DNA of 64,000 bases from Novosphingobium percolationis (GCF_020179425.1 NZ_JAILYM010000008.1:62001-126000); one strand, 5' to 3'; positions 9,578 through 19,002 are shown, counted from the first letter of the stretch. Made by a program: numbers and translations. The notes: a model not told the origin generated them from the sequence alone.

Positions 9578-10206
9578 CTCCTCACGACGCCATGGCTGTC
9601 GAGGTGCAAGTGGGCGAATTGCCCGTAGCTGGCCGCGTGTTCCAGCTGCATCGGGCTGAACGACCGACTGGAACCCGACCCGATCTCGGCCACTTCGTAT
9701 TCGAAGCCATCCGGCAGGCGAATCTGCGCCCGGACTTCCGCACCGTTGACCGGACTGCGGATGGGCTCCCCATCCATCTCGAGGTGGCCGGGTACGCGCA
9801 GCCGCCCGCGGCGGCCTTCCACGTCGACATCGAAGGCAATCGGCACGAAGCCGGGTTCGTGCATGGTCTCGATGGTGGACGCGAAGACGGCAAAGACCGT
9901 GGCGAAGGGATCGGTGTCGCCGCCGGTCATGATCGTGAGCAAGGCATCGCGCTGTGCCGGCCCTGCACGTTCATCGACAAAGGCGGCACATTCGCCCTTG
10001 CCCTCGTGGATCGGTCCGGGCCAGCGGAACACCGCTGCGATGTTCAGCCCCGAAAGGTCCGTCTCTCCATGGTGGCCTTCGTCAATCGCCATGCCGAACA
10101 CGGCCTGGCAGCCGCCTTTGTCAGGCAAGCCGCCGAACTGGCAGTTGCAGCCGTATTCGCAGTTGCAGTTGGCGAATTCCCTGCCGCGCAGTTTCCAGTA
10201 GGTCAT
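9574..10206 (-). CDS. DUF1326 domain protein
   Basis: The 210-residue soluble protein carries the DUF1326 pattern: an N-terminal Cys cluster FANCNCEYGCNCQFGGLP around residues 11-28, then GGCQAVFGMAIDEGHHGETD and PGPIHEGKGECAAFVDERAG. Five Cys near the start suggest a metal or iron-sulfur site, though no activity is established for the family. It is the first gene of a pair with the DUF2182 membrane gene (4-nt overlap). The 170-bp gap before it (10207-10376) holds a small CTGCC/GGCAG hairpin near 10247-10262 but no recognised operator. Confidence 0.85.
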   Translation of the reverse strand: MTYWKLRGREFANCNCEYGCNCQFGGLPDKGGCQAVFGMAIDEGHHGETDLSGLNIAAVFRWPGPIHEGKGECAAFVDERAGPAQRDALLTIMTGGDTDPFATVFAVFASTIETMHEPGFVPIAFDVDVEGRRGRLRVPGHLEMDGEPIRSPVNGAEVRAQIRLPDGFEYEVAEIGSGSSRSFSPMQLEHAASYGQFAHLHLDSHGVVRS

Positions 10207-10376
10207 GGTACCGCCTCCGCCGTAGTGCGGGTCTACCCTCCCTCCTGCCAGTTACGGCAGGTTGCCAAGTTATAGCAGCAAACCCCGGTCATGTCAGCGT
10301 TCAAGCGGGGCCAACGGGGATGGTTGATGGGCGTTGTCGTGCCTTGCTGTAACGCTGAGTTCCGGGGTCGGTTGCT

Positions 10377-10883
10377 CTACTTGAACCTCAGGTTCAGGCC
10401 CGCTGCGACGAACTGCACCTCGTCCGCACAGGCGGCGACCCTTTGGTTTACCTGGCCCGCTTCGTCACGAAACCGGCGTGCGAGCGCATTTTCGGGTACG
10501 ATGCCCAGGCCGACTTCGTTGCTGACCAGAATGATGTGCCCCCGGGCATTGGCGATCGCGGCCGTCAGGTGGGCGGTGGCTGCGGGGATGTCGCGATCCG
10601 ACAACAGCAGGTTCGAGACCCACAGGGTGAGGCAATCGACGAGCAGCGCCGTGCCGGGCGCGTCGTGGGCCTCGATCGTTTCGGGCAGTGCGATGGGGCT
10701 CTCGATTGTCGACCATGCGCCGCCGCGATCGTGCTGGTGGAGGCGGATGCGCTCGCGCATTTCATCATCCCAGGCTTCTGCCGTGGCAATGTAGGCGAGC
10801 GAAAGCCCGGTCGCTTCGGCGCGGGCCTGAGCATAGCGGCTCTTGCCCGAACGCGCGCCACCAAGAACGAACAGGCTAGGCAA
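10377..10883 (-). CDS. cobU: Adenosylcobinamide kinase / guanylyltransferase CobU (CobP)
   Basis: The 168-residue enzyme phosphorylates adenosylcobinamide and converts it to adenosylcobinamide-GDP. The P-loop GGARSGKS is at residues 8-15 and [10 protein letters not shown] marks the characteristic core. The start is taken as TTG at 10883, because AGGAGG lies 7 nt upstream (10891-10896) and the reading begins right at the conserved [11 protein letters not shown]; no ATG suits. It overlaps the cobQ 3' end by 8 nt. It is the last gene of the B12 operon. Confidence 0.9.
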   Translation of the reverse strand: MPSLFVLGGARSGKSRYAQARAEATGLSLAYIATAEAWDDEMRERIRLHQHDRGGAWSTIESPIALPETIEAHDAPGTALLVDCLTLWVSNLLLSDRDIPAATAHLTAAIANARGHIILVSNEVGLGIVPENALARRFRDEAGQVNQRVAACADEVQFVAAGLNLRFK

Positions 10884-12339
10884 GCGGGGCCTCCTGCGCG
10901 AGCTTGAGCAGCGTGTCGACGTCGAGGTGGGTTTCGAGATCGTTGGCGATGGCATCGAGCGCGGCATCGACGCTGGCGGTATGGTCCGTGCGGTCCGAGT
11001 GGACGCCGAGCATGGCAAGCAGTGCCGCGCGCAGCCCGGTGCTGGCCAGCGCGCCGTGGACATAACTGCCCATCACCCGACCATCCGCGCTGACCGCGCC
11101 GTCGGCGCGTGCGCCGTCGAGCAGCGCGAAGGGGCGTTGGCCATCTGGCCCGCTGGTCTCGCCCATGTGCATCTCGAAGCCGTCGAAGGCCTGTTCCAGC
11201 GCGGTGCCGTGGACGCGGCGCAGGGCCTTGTCGGGTGTCAGCACGGTCTCCACGTCGAGCAGTCCGAGGCCGTCGATCTCGCGCTGCGGTCCTTCTATGC
11301 CGTGCGGGTCGTGGATGCGGCGGCCCAGCATCTGGAAGCCGCCGCAAATGCCCAAGATGCGCCCGCCGCGGCGGTGATGGGCAAGGATGTCGATGTCCCA
11401 GCCCTGTTCGCGCAGGGCGGCCATGTCGGCGATGGTGGCCTTCGAGCCGGGCAGCACGATCAGCGCGCAATCGGCGGGGATCGGCTGGCCGGGCGGCACC
11501 ATGACCAGACTGACGCCGCTTTCGGCCTTGAGCGGATCGAGATCGTCGAAGTTGGCGATACGCGGCAGGATCGGACAGGCGACCCTGATCGTACCCGCCC
11601 CGTCGCGGGCATGGCGTTCCAGCAGCACGGCGTCTTCGCTCGGCAGGCGCGCGCTGGCGGCCAGCCAGGGGACCACGCCATGGCCGCGCCAGCCCGACAG
11701 CGCCTCGATCTGGCGGTAGCCGTCTTCGAACAGCGCGGGATCGCCGCGGAACTTGTTGATGATGAAGCCGTGGATCATGGCGGCGTCGGCCGGGTCGATC
11801 ACCGCGCGGGTGCCGACGATCGCCGCGATCACGCCGCCCCGGTCGATATCTCCCACCAGCACCACCGGCACGTTGGCGGCGCGGGCGAAGCCCATGTTGG
11901 CGATATCGCCCGCGCGCAGGTTGATCTCTGCGGGTGAGCCTGCGCCTTCGACCACGACAACATCGCATTGCGCGCGCAGCCGCTGCCAGCTTTCCAGCAA
12001 ATCGGGCAGCAAGGTGCCGCGCGCGGCGCGGAAATTGCCCCCGCCCAGCGTGCCGCGCACCCGCCCGTGCACCACCAGTTGCGAGGTGTGGTCGGCCTGC
12101 GGCTTGAGCAGGACCGGGTTCATGTCGGTGTGCGGCTCCACCCGGCAGGCCATGGCCTGCAAGGCCTGCGCCCGGCCGATCTCTCCACCATCGACGGTGA
12201 CGGCGGCATTGTTCGACATGTTCTGCGGCTTGAACGGGCACACCCGCAGGCCGCGATTGGCAAAGGCGCGGCACAGCCCCGCGACCAGCACCGACTTGCC
12301 AACGTCCGATCCCGTGCCTTGCAGCATCAGCGCACCCAT
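10876..12339 (-). CDS. cobQ: Cobyric acid synthase CobQ
   Basis: The 487-residue glutamine-dependent amidotransferase amidates four side chains of adenosylcobyrinate diamide. The N-terminal dethiobiotin-synthetase-like ATPase begins [16 protein letters not shown], followed by [10 protein letters not shown]; the C-terminal class I amidotransferase domain has [12 protein letters not shown] (nucleophile Cys) and GSYVHG. ATG 12339 is preferred over the in-frame ATG at 12345 since GGGAGG is correctly spaced only for the former. The start overlaps the cbiB stop by one base (TGATG). Confidence 0.93.
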   Translation of the reverse strand: MGALMLQGTGSDVGKSVLVAGLCRAFANRGLRVCPFKPQNMSNNAAVTVDGGEIGRAQALQAMACRVEPHTDMNPVLLKPQADHTSQLVVHGRVRGTLGGGNFRAARGTLLPDLLESWQRLRAQCDVVVVEGAGSPAEINLRAGDIANMGFARAANVPVVLVGDIDRGGVIAAIVGTRAVIDPADAAMIHGFIINKFRGDPALFEDGYRQIEALSGWRGHGVVPWLAASARLPSEDAVLLERHARDGAGTIRVACPILPRIANFDDLDPLKAESGVSLVMVPPGQPIPADCALIVLPGSKATIADMAALREQGWDIDILAHHRRGGRILGICGGFQMLGRRIHDPHGIEGPQREIDGLGLLDVETVLTPDKALRRVHGTALEQAFDGFEMHMGETSGPDGQRPFALLDGARADGAVSADGRVMGSYVHGALASTGLRAALLAMLGVHSDRTDHTASVDAALDAIANDLETHLDVDTLLKLAQEAPLA

Positions 12340-13280
12340 CACCATCCTCCCAGGGTCAGAGCGGCGGCCATCGCGCTCAGTAGCAGGCACGACCGGACAT
12401 GAACCGCCAGCGCGCGTCGCACGTCGGCGGCCGTGGCATCGGCGCGGCCCTCGCCGATCCACGCCTTGGCATGGATCAGCCCGTCGTACGAGACCGGTCC
12501 GGCCAGGCGCAGGTGCAGCACCCCGGCCATGGCGGCTTCGGTCCAGCCGGCATTGGGAGAGGCATGGCGGGCATGATCGCGCCACATCGTCGCCCAGCCG
12601 CCACGGCCCACCAGGCAGATCACCACCGCGCCGATCCGTGCGGGCAACAGGTTCAGCGCATCGTCGGTCCGCGCCGCGGCCCAGCCGAAGGCGCGCCAGC
12701 GTTCCTCGCGGTGGCCGATCAGGCTGTCGGCGGTATTGATCGCCTTGTAGATCCAGATGCCGGGCAGGCCGCCCACGATCAGCCAGAACAGCGGTGCGGC
12801 AATGCCATCGCAGAAGCTCTCGGCCAGGCTTTCGATCGCGGCACGGGCGAGCGCAGGGGCATCGAGGTCGCGCGTGTCGCGCCCGCAGATCATCGAGACC
12901 GCATGTCGGGCCGCCGCCATGTCGCCCACGTCGAGCGCGGCGGCGACGGGCCGGACATGGTCGTAGAGGCTGCGCTGCGCCAGCGCGGGCCAGGCCAGCA
13001 TGGCCACCGCGATCCACGACCAGGGGCCAAGCGCATCGGTGCAGAGCGCTTGCAGCACCAACGCGATGCCGCCCGGCACTGCGATCAGGACGAGCACCGT
13101 CAGCACGCCCAGCAGGCGTCGGACCGGCTCGCCCAGCGCGGGGCGGTTCCAGCGCCGTTCGCATCCATCGATGATCCGCGCGAACGCGCCCACCGGATGG
13201 CCCAGCCTGCGATAGAGCGCTTCGGGCCAGCCCAGCGCGCCATCGAGCGCGAGCGCGAGAAGGGCGACGGGCTCAGCCAT
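12339..13280 (-). CDS. cbiB: Adenosylcobinamide-phosphate synthase CbiB (CobD of P. denitrificans)
   Basis: The 313-residue membrane protein joins the aminopropanol (phosphate) arm to cobyric acid. Family landmarks are [20 protein letters not shown] at the N-terminus, [11 protein letters not shown], and [20 protein letters not shown] near the middle, with several hydrophobic helices. Start ATG 13280 gives MAEPVALL; it overlaps the preceding aminotransferase gene by 8 nt. It works with the adjacent decarboxylase (cobD), which supplies aminopropanol phosphate. Confidence 0.92.
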   Translation of the reverse strand: MAEPVALLALALDGALGWPEALYRRLGHPVGAFARIIDGCERRWNRPALGEPVRRLLGVLTVLVLIAVPGGIALVLQALCTDALGPWSWIAVAMLAWPALAQRSLYDHVRPVAAALDVGDMAAARHAVSMICGRDTRDLDAPALARAAIESLAESFCDGIAAPLFWLIVGGLPGIWIYKAINTADSLIGHREERWRAFGWAAARTDDALNLLPARIGAVVICLVGRGGWATMWRDHARHASPNAGWTEAAMAGVLHLRLAGPVSYDGLIHAKAWIGEGRADATAADVRRALAVHVRSCLLLSAMAAALTLGGW

Positions 13281-14256
13281 GATCGGGCAGGGCGGCGATG
13301 AAGCGGGCAAGGGCATCGCGGCTACCCGGAAGGCCCAGGCGCAACCAGCGCGGGTGCCCTTCGAACGGGCGAGTCAGGATGGCGTGGCGGGCAAGGTGCT
13401 CGAACAGCGCGCCACCATCGTCGCATTCGATCAGGCGGAACAGCGGGCAGGCACCTTTCACCGCGTAGCCACGCGCCACGAGGCCCGCGTCAAGTTCGGC
13501 CGCTTCGTCAACGAGGCGAACGCGCATCGCCTCGATCCAGGTGCGGTCGCGATAGGCGTCGGTGCCGATGGCGATGGCGGCGGCCGAAACCGGCCAGGCG
13601 CCCAGTCTGGCACGCAGCCGGGCAATCAATTCGCGCGGGGCCAGGACGAAGCCGAGGCGCAGGCCGGCCAGCCCGAAGAACTTGCCGAACGAGCGGAAGA
13701 TGACGAGGCGGCGGCCGTCGTCCACCATGTCGGCCAGCGAGTGTCCGGGGTGGCCATCGGCGAAGGCTTCGTCGAGCATAAGCCAGCCGGATTCGCCCCG
13801 TCGAGCAAGGACATCCAGCAACGCGGCGCGGTTCAGCAGGAGGCCATCGGGGTTGTTCGGGTTGGCGAGGATCAGGGTCGATCCATCGGCCTGTTCCAGC
13901 GCGTCCATCCCGATGGGCGAACTGCCGGCCATCATCTCTGTATGGGTGCGATAGGTGGCGGTGAGGTGGTGCCCGGTGCCGTTCAGCAGCGCGCCGGCAA
14001 GGCGCAGGCCCACTTCGGTGCCGGGGACCGCGCAGACATGATCGGCATGGCAACCGAAGTGCGCCGCGGCCGCCTGTTCCATCGCCCGCAGGGCCTGCTC
14101 GTCGGGCAGGCCGCGCCAGTCGACGGGCGTGCTGTCGGCCTGAGGCCAGGGGTGGGGGTTTATTCCGGTGGACAGGTCCAGCCAGTCGTCCTGCCCGTAG
14201 TGCGCGCGTGCGGCCGAAAGGCCGCCGCCGTGCCAGGTCCAGCGAGTGGGCGTCAT
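13273..14256 (-). CDS. cobD: Threonine-phosphate decarboxylase-like aminotransferase (CobD; CobC of P. denitrificans)
   Basis: The 327-residue PLP enzyme of aminotransferase fold I makes (R)-1-amino-2-propanol phosphate for the nucleotide loop. Seen are the substrate-binding N-terminus WHGGGLSAARAHYG, the motif ILANPNNPDGLLLNR, the acidic LMLDEAFAD, and SFGKFFGLAGLRLGF carrying the PLP lysine. The start ATG 14256 overlaps the cobS stop by 4 nt. Fold-I aminotransferases are alike, but the operon position between cobS and cbiB settles the assignment. Confidence 0.88.
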   Translation of the reverse strand: MTPTRWTWHGGGLSAARAHYGQDDWLDLSTGINPHPWPQADSTPVDWRGLPDEQALRAMEQAAAAHFGCHADHVCAVPGTEVGLRLAGALLNGTGHHLTATYRTHTEMMAGSSPIGMDALEQADGSTLILANPNNPDGLLLNRAALLDVLARRGESGWLMLDEAFADGHPGHSLADMVDDGRRLVIFRSFGKFFGLAGLRLGFVLAPRELIARLRARLGAWPVSAAAIAIGTDAYRDRTWIEAMRVRLVDEAAELDAGLVARGYAVKGACPLFRLIECDDGGALFEHLARHAILTRPFEGHPRWLRLGLPGSRDALARFIAALPDHG

Positions 14257-14969
14257 GACCACGCCTCCAGGCAGAGGGCCAGCAGCAGGGCGGTTTCCAC
14301 CAGTTCGATCCCTGCGCCGTGGCCATCGCCCGATATCCCGCCGATGTGCCGTGCGATCCAGCGGCCCCACAGCGCGGTGGCGGGGATCGCTGTCAGCAGC
14401 ACCGGAAAGAACCACGCCGTGGCCAGCAGCGCCAAGGCCCACAGGTCGAGGTCGATCGGCCGGATGGCACCGCGAAAGCGGGCGCCGAGCCCATCGTGCA
14501 GGGGGGCGATCCAGCGCGTCCAGAACAAGGGCGCGATGCGTGCGGCGAAGGGCACCAACGCCAGCGCGGCGATCTGGTGGCGGTCGATCAACGCGTGCAG
14601 CAGCACCAGCTTGGCCAGCATCTGCAGGACGATGGCGGTCACGCCGAAACTGCCGACATGGGGATCGGACAGCACCGCCAGCAGCCGCGCTCGATCCTTG
14701 TGCGCCGCGCCGCTGGCGTCCGCGATATCGCCCAGTCCATCAAGGTGAAGCGCGCCCGTCACCAGCAGCCATGCGGCCAGCGCCGTCAGCGCGCCGGTCC
14801 AGCTGTCGATGTGCGCACCGACCCAGCCTGCGCCCGCGACCAGGGCGCCCACGATCAGGCCCACGGCCGGGAACCACCGCATCGACGCGGCAAAGGCTTC
14901 GTCCGAGGCGGCGAACGATGGCGCGGGCAGACGGGTCAGAAACTGCACCGCGATGCACAGGCCCTTCAT
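14253..14969 (-). CDS. cobS: Cobalamin synthase CobS (adenosylcobinamide-GDP ribazoletransferase; CobV)
   Basis: The 238-residue integral membrane enzyme condenses adenosylcobinamide-GDP with alpha-ribazole (phosphate), the last assembly step. Diagnostic segments are AVQFLTRLPAP, ALHLDGLGDIADASGAA (metal-binding Asp pair), and DPHVGSFGVTAIVLQMLAK. Multiple hydrophobic helices follow. The start ATG 14969 overlaps the phosphatase gene by 4 nt. This is not the CobS subunit of cobaltochelatase, which is absent from the window. Confidence 0.92.
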   Translation of the reverse strand: MKGLCIAVQFLTRLPAPSFAASDEAFAASMRWFPAVGLIVGALVAGAGWVGAHIDSWTGALTALAAWLLVTGALHLDGLGDIADASGAAHKDRARLLAVLSDPHVGSFGVTAIVLQMLAKLVLLHALIDRHQIAALALVPFAARIAPLFWTRWIAPLHDGLGARFRGAIRPIDLDLWALALLATAWFFPVLLTAIPATALWGRWIARHIGGISGDGHGAGIELVETALLLALCLEAWS

Positions 14970-15532
14970 GGCCAAAGCCCCACGATCTGTGCGGTGCGCG
15001 GCGCGCCGGGCCAGATCCGCAGGCTGACCACGCAGGCATAGGGCAGGTCGAAGGCCCACAACTGCTGCTGGCCAAAGCCGAACAGGCAGGCCAGCGCAGC
15101 GCGGATCGCGCCGCCATGGGTAACGACCAGCGTATCGCGGTCGATGCCACCGAGCGCCGCGTCGATCCTCGCCGTCAGCGCGCTCCAGCGCTCGCCGCCG
15201 GGGGGGGGATTGGCGTCGGGATCGGCCCAGAACTGGGCGAGCGCCGCGCTGTCCACCTCGGCGCTGGCCAGCCCATCCCATGCGCCGAAATCCAGCTCGC
15301 GCCAGCGTGGGTCGGGCGTGACGGCCAGATTGCGCGGGGCCGCGATGGCCTCTGCCGCATGCGCGCAGCGGACGAGATCGGAGGAGACCACGGCGGCAAA
15401 GGGCAGGTCCGCGACCTGTTGCACGCAGGCGGCAAGGCCTTCCGGTGTGGTCGGCGCGTCGGTGTGGCCCAGCAGCCGTCCCGGCGCGTGCGGTGCGCCG
15501 TGGCGCATCAAATGGACGTGGAATGCGTTCAC
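14966..15532 (-). CDS. cobC: Histidine phosphatase, CobC-like (alpha-ribazole phosphatase)
   Basis: The 188-residue phosphoglycerate-mutase-fold protein has the catalytic LMRHGAP near residue 8, VVSSDLVRCAHAAEAI, the acid-containing WRELDFGAWDG and the second catalytic VVTHGG. In B12 synthesis such proteins dephosphorylate alpha-ribazole-5'-phosphate or cobalamin phosphate. It starts at GTG 15532, overlapping the cobT stop as GTGA. Context between cobT and cobS supports the assigned role over a generic phosphatase. Confidence 0.85.
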   Translation of the reverse strand: MNAFHVHLMRHGAPHAPGRLLGHTDAPTTPEGLAACVQQVADLPFAAVVSSDLVRCAHAAEAIAAPRNLAVTPDPRWRELDFGAWDGLASAEVDSAALAQFWADPDANPPPGGERWSALTARIDAALGGIDRDTLVVTHGGAIRAALACLFGFGQQQLWAFDLPYACVVSLRIWPGAPRTAQIVGLWP

Positions 15533-16545
15533 AGGCTGCCTGCCACCCCAGCTTCGGCAAAGGTCGCCATCTGCGCATGGGCGGCCAGCGCGGCGCGGAT
15601 CACCGGCACGGCCAGCGCCGCGCCGCTGCCTTCGCCCAGCCGCAGGCCGAGATTCAGCAGCGGCGCAAGGCCAAGGCGGTTGAGCAGGCGCACATGGCCC
15701 GGCTCTGCCGAACAGTGGCCTGCGATGCAGTGGTCGGCGATGGCCGGGACCGCCGCGGCGAGTGGTGCAATGGCGGCGCAGGTGATGAAACCGTCGAGCA
15801 CCACCGGAATGCGCAACTGACGTGCCTTCACCACGGCCCCCGCGATTGCCGCGATCTCGCGCCCGCCCAGTCGCCGCAGCGTTTCGAACGGCGTGTGCGG
15901 TGCGTCGGCATGGTGGCCAAGCGCGCGTTCGATCACCGCGATCTTGCGCGCGATGCCAGCGCTGTCGACGCCGGTGCCGGGGCCAGTCCATTCGGCCACG
16001 CTGCCGCCAAGGCTGCGCGCGCAGAGCGCAGCGGCGGCCGTGGTATTGCCGATGCCCATTTCGCCGACGATCAGGATCTGGAGATCGGGCGTTACCACCT
16101 CGGCCCCCGACGAGAGCGCGGCGAGGCATTCGTCCGCATCCATGGCGGTTGCGATCGTGAAATCGGCGGTCGGGCGATCAAGCTCCAGCGCAACGATCTT
16201 CAGGTCCAGCCCGGCGGCCCGGGCCAGCGCGTTGATCGCGGCACCCCCAGCGCTGAAATTGGCGACCATCGATGCCGTCACGCTGGCGGGAAAGGCGCTG
16301 ACGCCGTGGATGGTGAAACCGTGGTTGCCCGCAAAGATCGCGGCGCGACCGCGTGTCAGCGTCGGGCAGGCGGTGCCCTGCCAGCCGGCCATGAACACAG
16401 CGATATCCTCCAGCCGCCCCAGCGAGCCGGGCGGCTTGGTCAGTTCGCCTTGCCGTGCGCGCGCGGCGGCGATGGCGGACGTATCGGCGGCAGGCAGCGC
16501 GCCAAGCGCCGCCTCGAACGCCGCGATGGAGGAAAAGTCGGTCAT
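15529..16545 (-). CDS. cobT: Nicotinate-nucleotide:dimethylbenzimidazole phosphoribosyltransferase CobT (CobU)
   Basis: The 338-residue enzyme activates dimethylbenzimidazole to alpha-ribazole phosphate. Conserved pieces are GELTKPPGSLGRLEDIAVFM near residue 30, FAGNHGFTIHGVSAFP, ILIVGEMGIGNTT, and LRLGEGSGAALA with the catalytic Glu. The start ATG 16545 (MTDFSS) overlaps the DUF1636 stop by 4 nt. Its substrate is made by BluB, two genes upstream. It is unrelated to the cobaltochelatase subunit that shares the name CobT. Confidence 0.93.
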   Translation of the reverse strand: MTDFSSIAAFEAALGALPAADTSAIAAARARQGELTKPPGSLGRLEDIAVFMAGWQGTACPTLTRGRAAIFAGNHGFTIHGVSAFPASVTASMVANFSAGGAAINALARAAGLDLKIVALELDRPTADFTIATAMDADECLAALSSGAEVVTPDLQILIVGEMGIGNTTAAAALCARSLGGSVAEWTGPGTGVDSAGIARKIAVIERALGHHADAPHTPFETLRRLGGREIAAIAGAVVKARQLRIPVVLDGFITCAAIAPLAAAVPAIADHCIAGHCSAEPGHVRLLNRLGLAPLLNLGLRLGEGSGAALAVPVIRAALAAHAQMATFAEAGVAGSL

Positions 16546-16949
16546 TCCGCCACGAACCCCGGTGGGGGCGTGCGGCAGATGAAGTGCCCCTTCACGCCCT
16601 GCGGCCACTGCTTGAACGGCACGCGACCATGTTCGCTCGCCGCGTGGTGGACCGCATAGTCGAGGATGGCCGTGGCGGCGTCCTCATCGGGCGTGAAGCG
16701 ACCCAGGACATAGCCGACCTTGCCCGGCGCACGCACGTGGACCGAGCAGAACTCGGCGCAGGAGAACAGGCAGGGCATTTCCTGCACCGCGATCCCGGCA
16801 TAGCGCGCGTCGCCCTGTTGCACCGCGCGCAGGGCGGCGACCAGCTGCGCGCCGCCGCGTTGGCCGTCGACGTCGGTCTGCGATTCCTTCGAATGGCGGC
16901 AGGTGTTGCAGGCCACGATGGCCGGGCCATCCTCGGCTGGGATCAGCAT
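16542..16949 (-). CDS. DUF1636 putative iron-sulfur/metal-binding protein
   Basis: The 135-residue protein has an N-terminal CNTCRHS and a central PCLFSCAEFC, giving a CxxC plus Cx3Cx3C arrangement on what looks like a thioredoxin-like ferredoxin fold. DUF1636 (COG5469) proteins recur in cobalamin clusters but I know of no demonstrated function. AAAGGAG precedes ATG 16949. It lies 25 nt after bluB and overlaps cobT by 4 nt, which suggests involvement in redox supply for BluB or in lower-ligand or corrin handling. That is inference from position and Cys content. Confidence 0.85.
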   Translation of the reverse strand: MLIPAEDGPAIVACNTCRHSKESQTDVDGQRGGAQLVAALRAVQQGDARYAGIAVQEMPCLFSCAEFCSVHVRAPGKVGYVLGRFTPDEDAATAILDYAVHHAASEHGRVPFKQWPQGVKGHFICRTPPPGFVAE

Positions 16950-16974
16950 CGCATTGCGCTCCTTTGGGGAAAGT

Positions 16975-17622
16975 TCATCGTTCGAACACGCGGTCGGCCA
17001 GCGGCTCGCGCGATTGCCAGCCGCGCTGTTCGAGTTCGGGCATATCGGAAGGTTCTGCAGGATAGCCGATGCACAGCAGCGCGATCAGCGACCACTGGGG
17101 CGGCACATCGAGCATGGCCGTCACCGTCTGCGGATCGAGAATCGAAACCCAGCCAAGGCCGATGCCGCGAAGGCGCGCGGCCAGCCACAGCGTCTGGATC
17201 GCAGCGACGCAGGAATAGCGCAGCATTTCCGGCATCGACGCAATGCCGAGCCGGTGACCCGCCAGCGCCTGTTCATCGCAGAACACCGCTATCAGCTCGG
17301 GCGCTTCGCGGATGCCATGCAGCTTGAGTGCGGTGTAATCGTCGTACCGCGGCTGTCCGGCATAGGTCCGGGCGGCCAGCGCGTTCTGTTCGTCGACATG
17401 GGCGGCCAGCGCCTCGCGCAGGGCAGGGGTTCGCAGGCGCACGAAGCGCCAGGGCTGTGCATTGCCGACCGAGGGGGCCAGCGCCGCCTGCGTCAGCAGT
17501 TCGGCCATGTCCTGTTCGGCGACCGGCTGCGTCGCGAAGTGGCGCACATCGCGCCGCCAGCGCAACAGCGCGTCGAAGCGCTGCGCGAACTCGGCATCGA
17601 ACAGGGGCGGCGGCAGGATCAA
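16975..17622 (-). CDS. bluB: 5,6-Dimethylbenzimidazole synthase BluB
   Basis: The 215-residue flavin-destructase of nitroreductase fold converts FMNH2 and O2 to dimethylbenzimidazole, the aerobic lower-ligand route. Seen are RRDVRHFATQPV (flavin phosphate contact) near residue 24, the signature LAPSVGNAQPWRFVRL, and GIGLGWVSILDP. The start is taken as TTG 17622, overlapping the cobO stop as TTGA; there is no in-frame ATG before the conserved domain. Start confidence is moderate, family confidence high. Confidence 0.9.
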   Translation of the reverse strand: MILPPPLFDAEFAQRFDALLRWRRDVRHFATQPVAEQDMAELLTQAALAPSVGNAQPWRFVRLRTPALREALAAHVDEQNALAARTYAGQPRYDDYTALKLHGIREAPELIAVFCDEQALAGHRLGIASMPEMLRYSCVAAIQTLWLAARLRGIGLGWVSILDPQTVTAMLDVPPQWSLIALLCIGYPAEPSDMPELEQRGWQSREPLADRVFER

Positions 17623-18248
17623 AACTCGATGCCTGCCTGCGCCTTCACGCCCGACCGGAACGGGTGCTTTACCATCGTCATCTCGGTGACGAGGTCGGCA
17701 GCTTCCATCAGCGCATCGGGCGCATTGCGGCCGGTGACGATCACGTGCTTCATCTCGGCCTTGGCGGTCAGCACCTCCAGCACTTCGTCGAGCGGCAGGT
17801 AATCGTAGCGGAGCACGATGTTCAGCTCGTCGGCCAGCACCATGTGGTAGGCCGGGTCCGCGATCATGCGCTTCACTTCGTCCCACGCGGCGCGGGCAGA
17901 GGCGATGTCGCGCGAACGGTCCTGCGTGTTCCAGGTGAAGCCTTCGCCCATCGGCCGGAACTCCACGTTGTCGGGAAAGGCGTCGAACACCGCCTTTTCG
18001 CCGGTGACCATCGCCCCTTTCACGAACTGGACGACGCCAACCTTCATGCCGTGGCCGATGGCGCGCACCACCATGCCCAGCGCGGCGCTGGTCTTGCCCT
18101 TGCCCTTGCCGGTGTGGACGATCAGCAGGCCCTTTTCGCGGGTCTTGTTGGCCATGATCGTTTCGCGCGCGGCCTGCTTCTTGCGCATCTTGTCGGCGTG
18201 GCGGGCGTCGCCGGCCGCGGCCTGCGGTGCGGCATCAACGGTTTCCAT
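17619..18248 (-). CDS. cobO: Cob(I)yrinic acid a,c-diamide adenosyltransferase CobO
   Basis: The 209-residue ATP:corrinoid adenosyltransferase (CobO/BtuR family) adds the upper adenosyl ligand. The P-loop HTGKGKGKTSAALG is near residues 44-57, with FVKGAMVTGE and LADELNIVLRYDYLPLDEVL following, and the family C-terminus VKHPFRSGVKAQAGIEF is present. The Lys/Arg-rich N-terminal 35 residues are usual for alphaproteobacterial CobO. It overlaps cobF by 14 nt at its start and bluB by 4 nt at its end. Confidence 0.94.
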   Translation of the reverse strand: METVDAAPQAAAGDARHADKMRKKQAARETIMANKTREKGLLIVHTGKGKGKTSAALGMVVRAIGHGMKVGVVQFVKGAMVTGEKAVFDAFPDNVEFRPMGEGFTWNTQDRSRDIASARAAWDEVKRMIADPAYHMVLADELNIVLRYDYLPLDEVLEVLTAKAEMKHVIVTGRNAPDALMEAADLVTEMTMVKHPFRSGVKAQAGIEF

Positions 18249-19002
18249 CGGCCTGTTCCTTTCGCATCAGATAGACGTCCATGATCCAGCCGTGCCGGGC
18301 GCGCAGCGCGGCCCGGCGCGTGGCGATACGCGGTGCGGCTTCGGCCAGCGATCCGTGCTCCAGCGCCTCGTGCGCCATGCCGAGGTAGGCCCCCCACCAG
18401 ATCGAGATACCTTCGGGGTTCAGCACCTCGAAGGCGCACCCGCTGTCGAGCATGACCACGATCGTGTCCGCATCGGCGGGCCAGCCGTGGGCGCGAAGCG
18501 CGCGGCCGGTCGTCACGGTAACAGGGCCGGCCAGCGGGTTCAGCGGGATGGCATGGGCCGCCGTCAGGGCCTGGATGCTGGTGATGCCGGGCACGACCCG
18601 GACGGCCACGTCCATGCCGGCGCGCGTCAGCCGCCCGGCAATGCGCAGCGTGCTGTCGTAGAGCGAAGGATCGCCCCACACCAACAGCGCGACCCGGCCG
18701 CCCTGCGGCAGATGCAGCCCGATCTGGTCGCGCCAGACGGACGCGATGGCGTCGTGCCATGCGTTGACGGCTTGCGCGTAATCCCCTTCCGCATCGCGGA
18801 CCGGCATATCGAACTCGGCGATCTGGACCGGACGCGCGAGGACCGCTGCGCAGATCGTGCGGCGCAAGTCGGCCAGATCGGACTTTGCGCTGCCTTTGCG
18901 CGGCAGCAGGATCAGGTCAGCCTCGTTCAGCACGCGGCTGGCCTGCGCGGTCAGGTGGTCGGGATTACCGGTGCCGATGCCGATCAGGTCGAGCCGGATC
19001 AT
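18235..19002 (-). CDS. cobF: Precorrin-6A synthase (deacetylating) CobF
   Basis: The 255-residue SAM methyltransferase methylates C-1 of precorrin-5 and removes the C-20 fragment as acetate in the aerobic pathway. It has LIGIGTGNPDHLTAQASRVL at the N-terminus, LVWGDPSLYDSTLRI, VRVVPGITSIQALTAAHAIP, and ISIWWGAYLGMAHEALE. CobF is a marker of the oxygen-dependent route. The start ATG 19002 overlaps the cobB stop by 4 nt. Some alphaproteobacteria lack CobF, so its presence here is informative. Confidence 0.93.
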   Translation of the reverse strand: MIRLDLIGIGTGNPDHLTAQASRVLNEADLILLPRKGSAKSDLADLRRTICAAVLARPVQIAEFDMPVRDAEGDYAQAVNAWHDAIASVWRDQIGLHLPQGGRVALLVWGDPSLYDSTLRIAGRLTRAGMDVAVRVVPGITSIQALTAAHAIPLNPLAGPVTVTTGRALRAHGWPADADTIVVMLDSGCAFEVLNPEGISIWWGAYLGMAHEALEHGSLAEAAPRIATRRAALRARHGWIMDVYLMRKEQADGNR

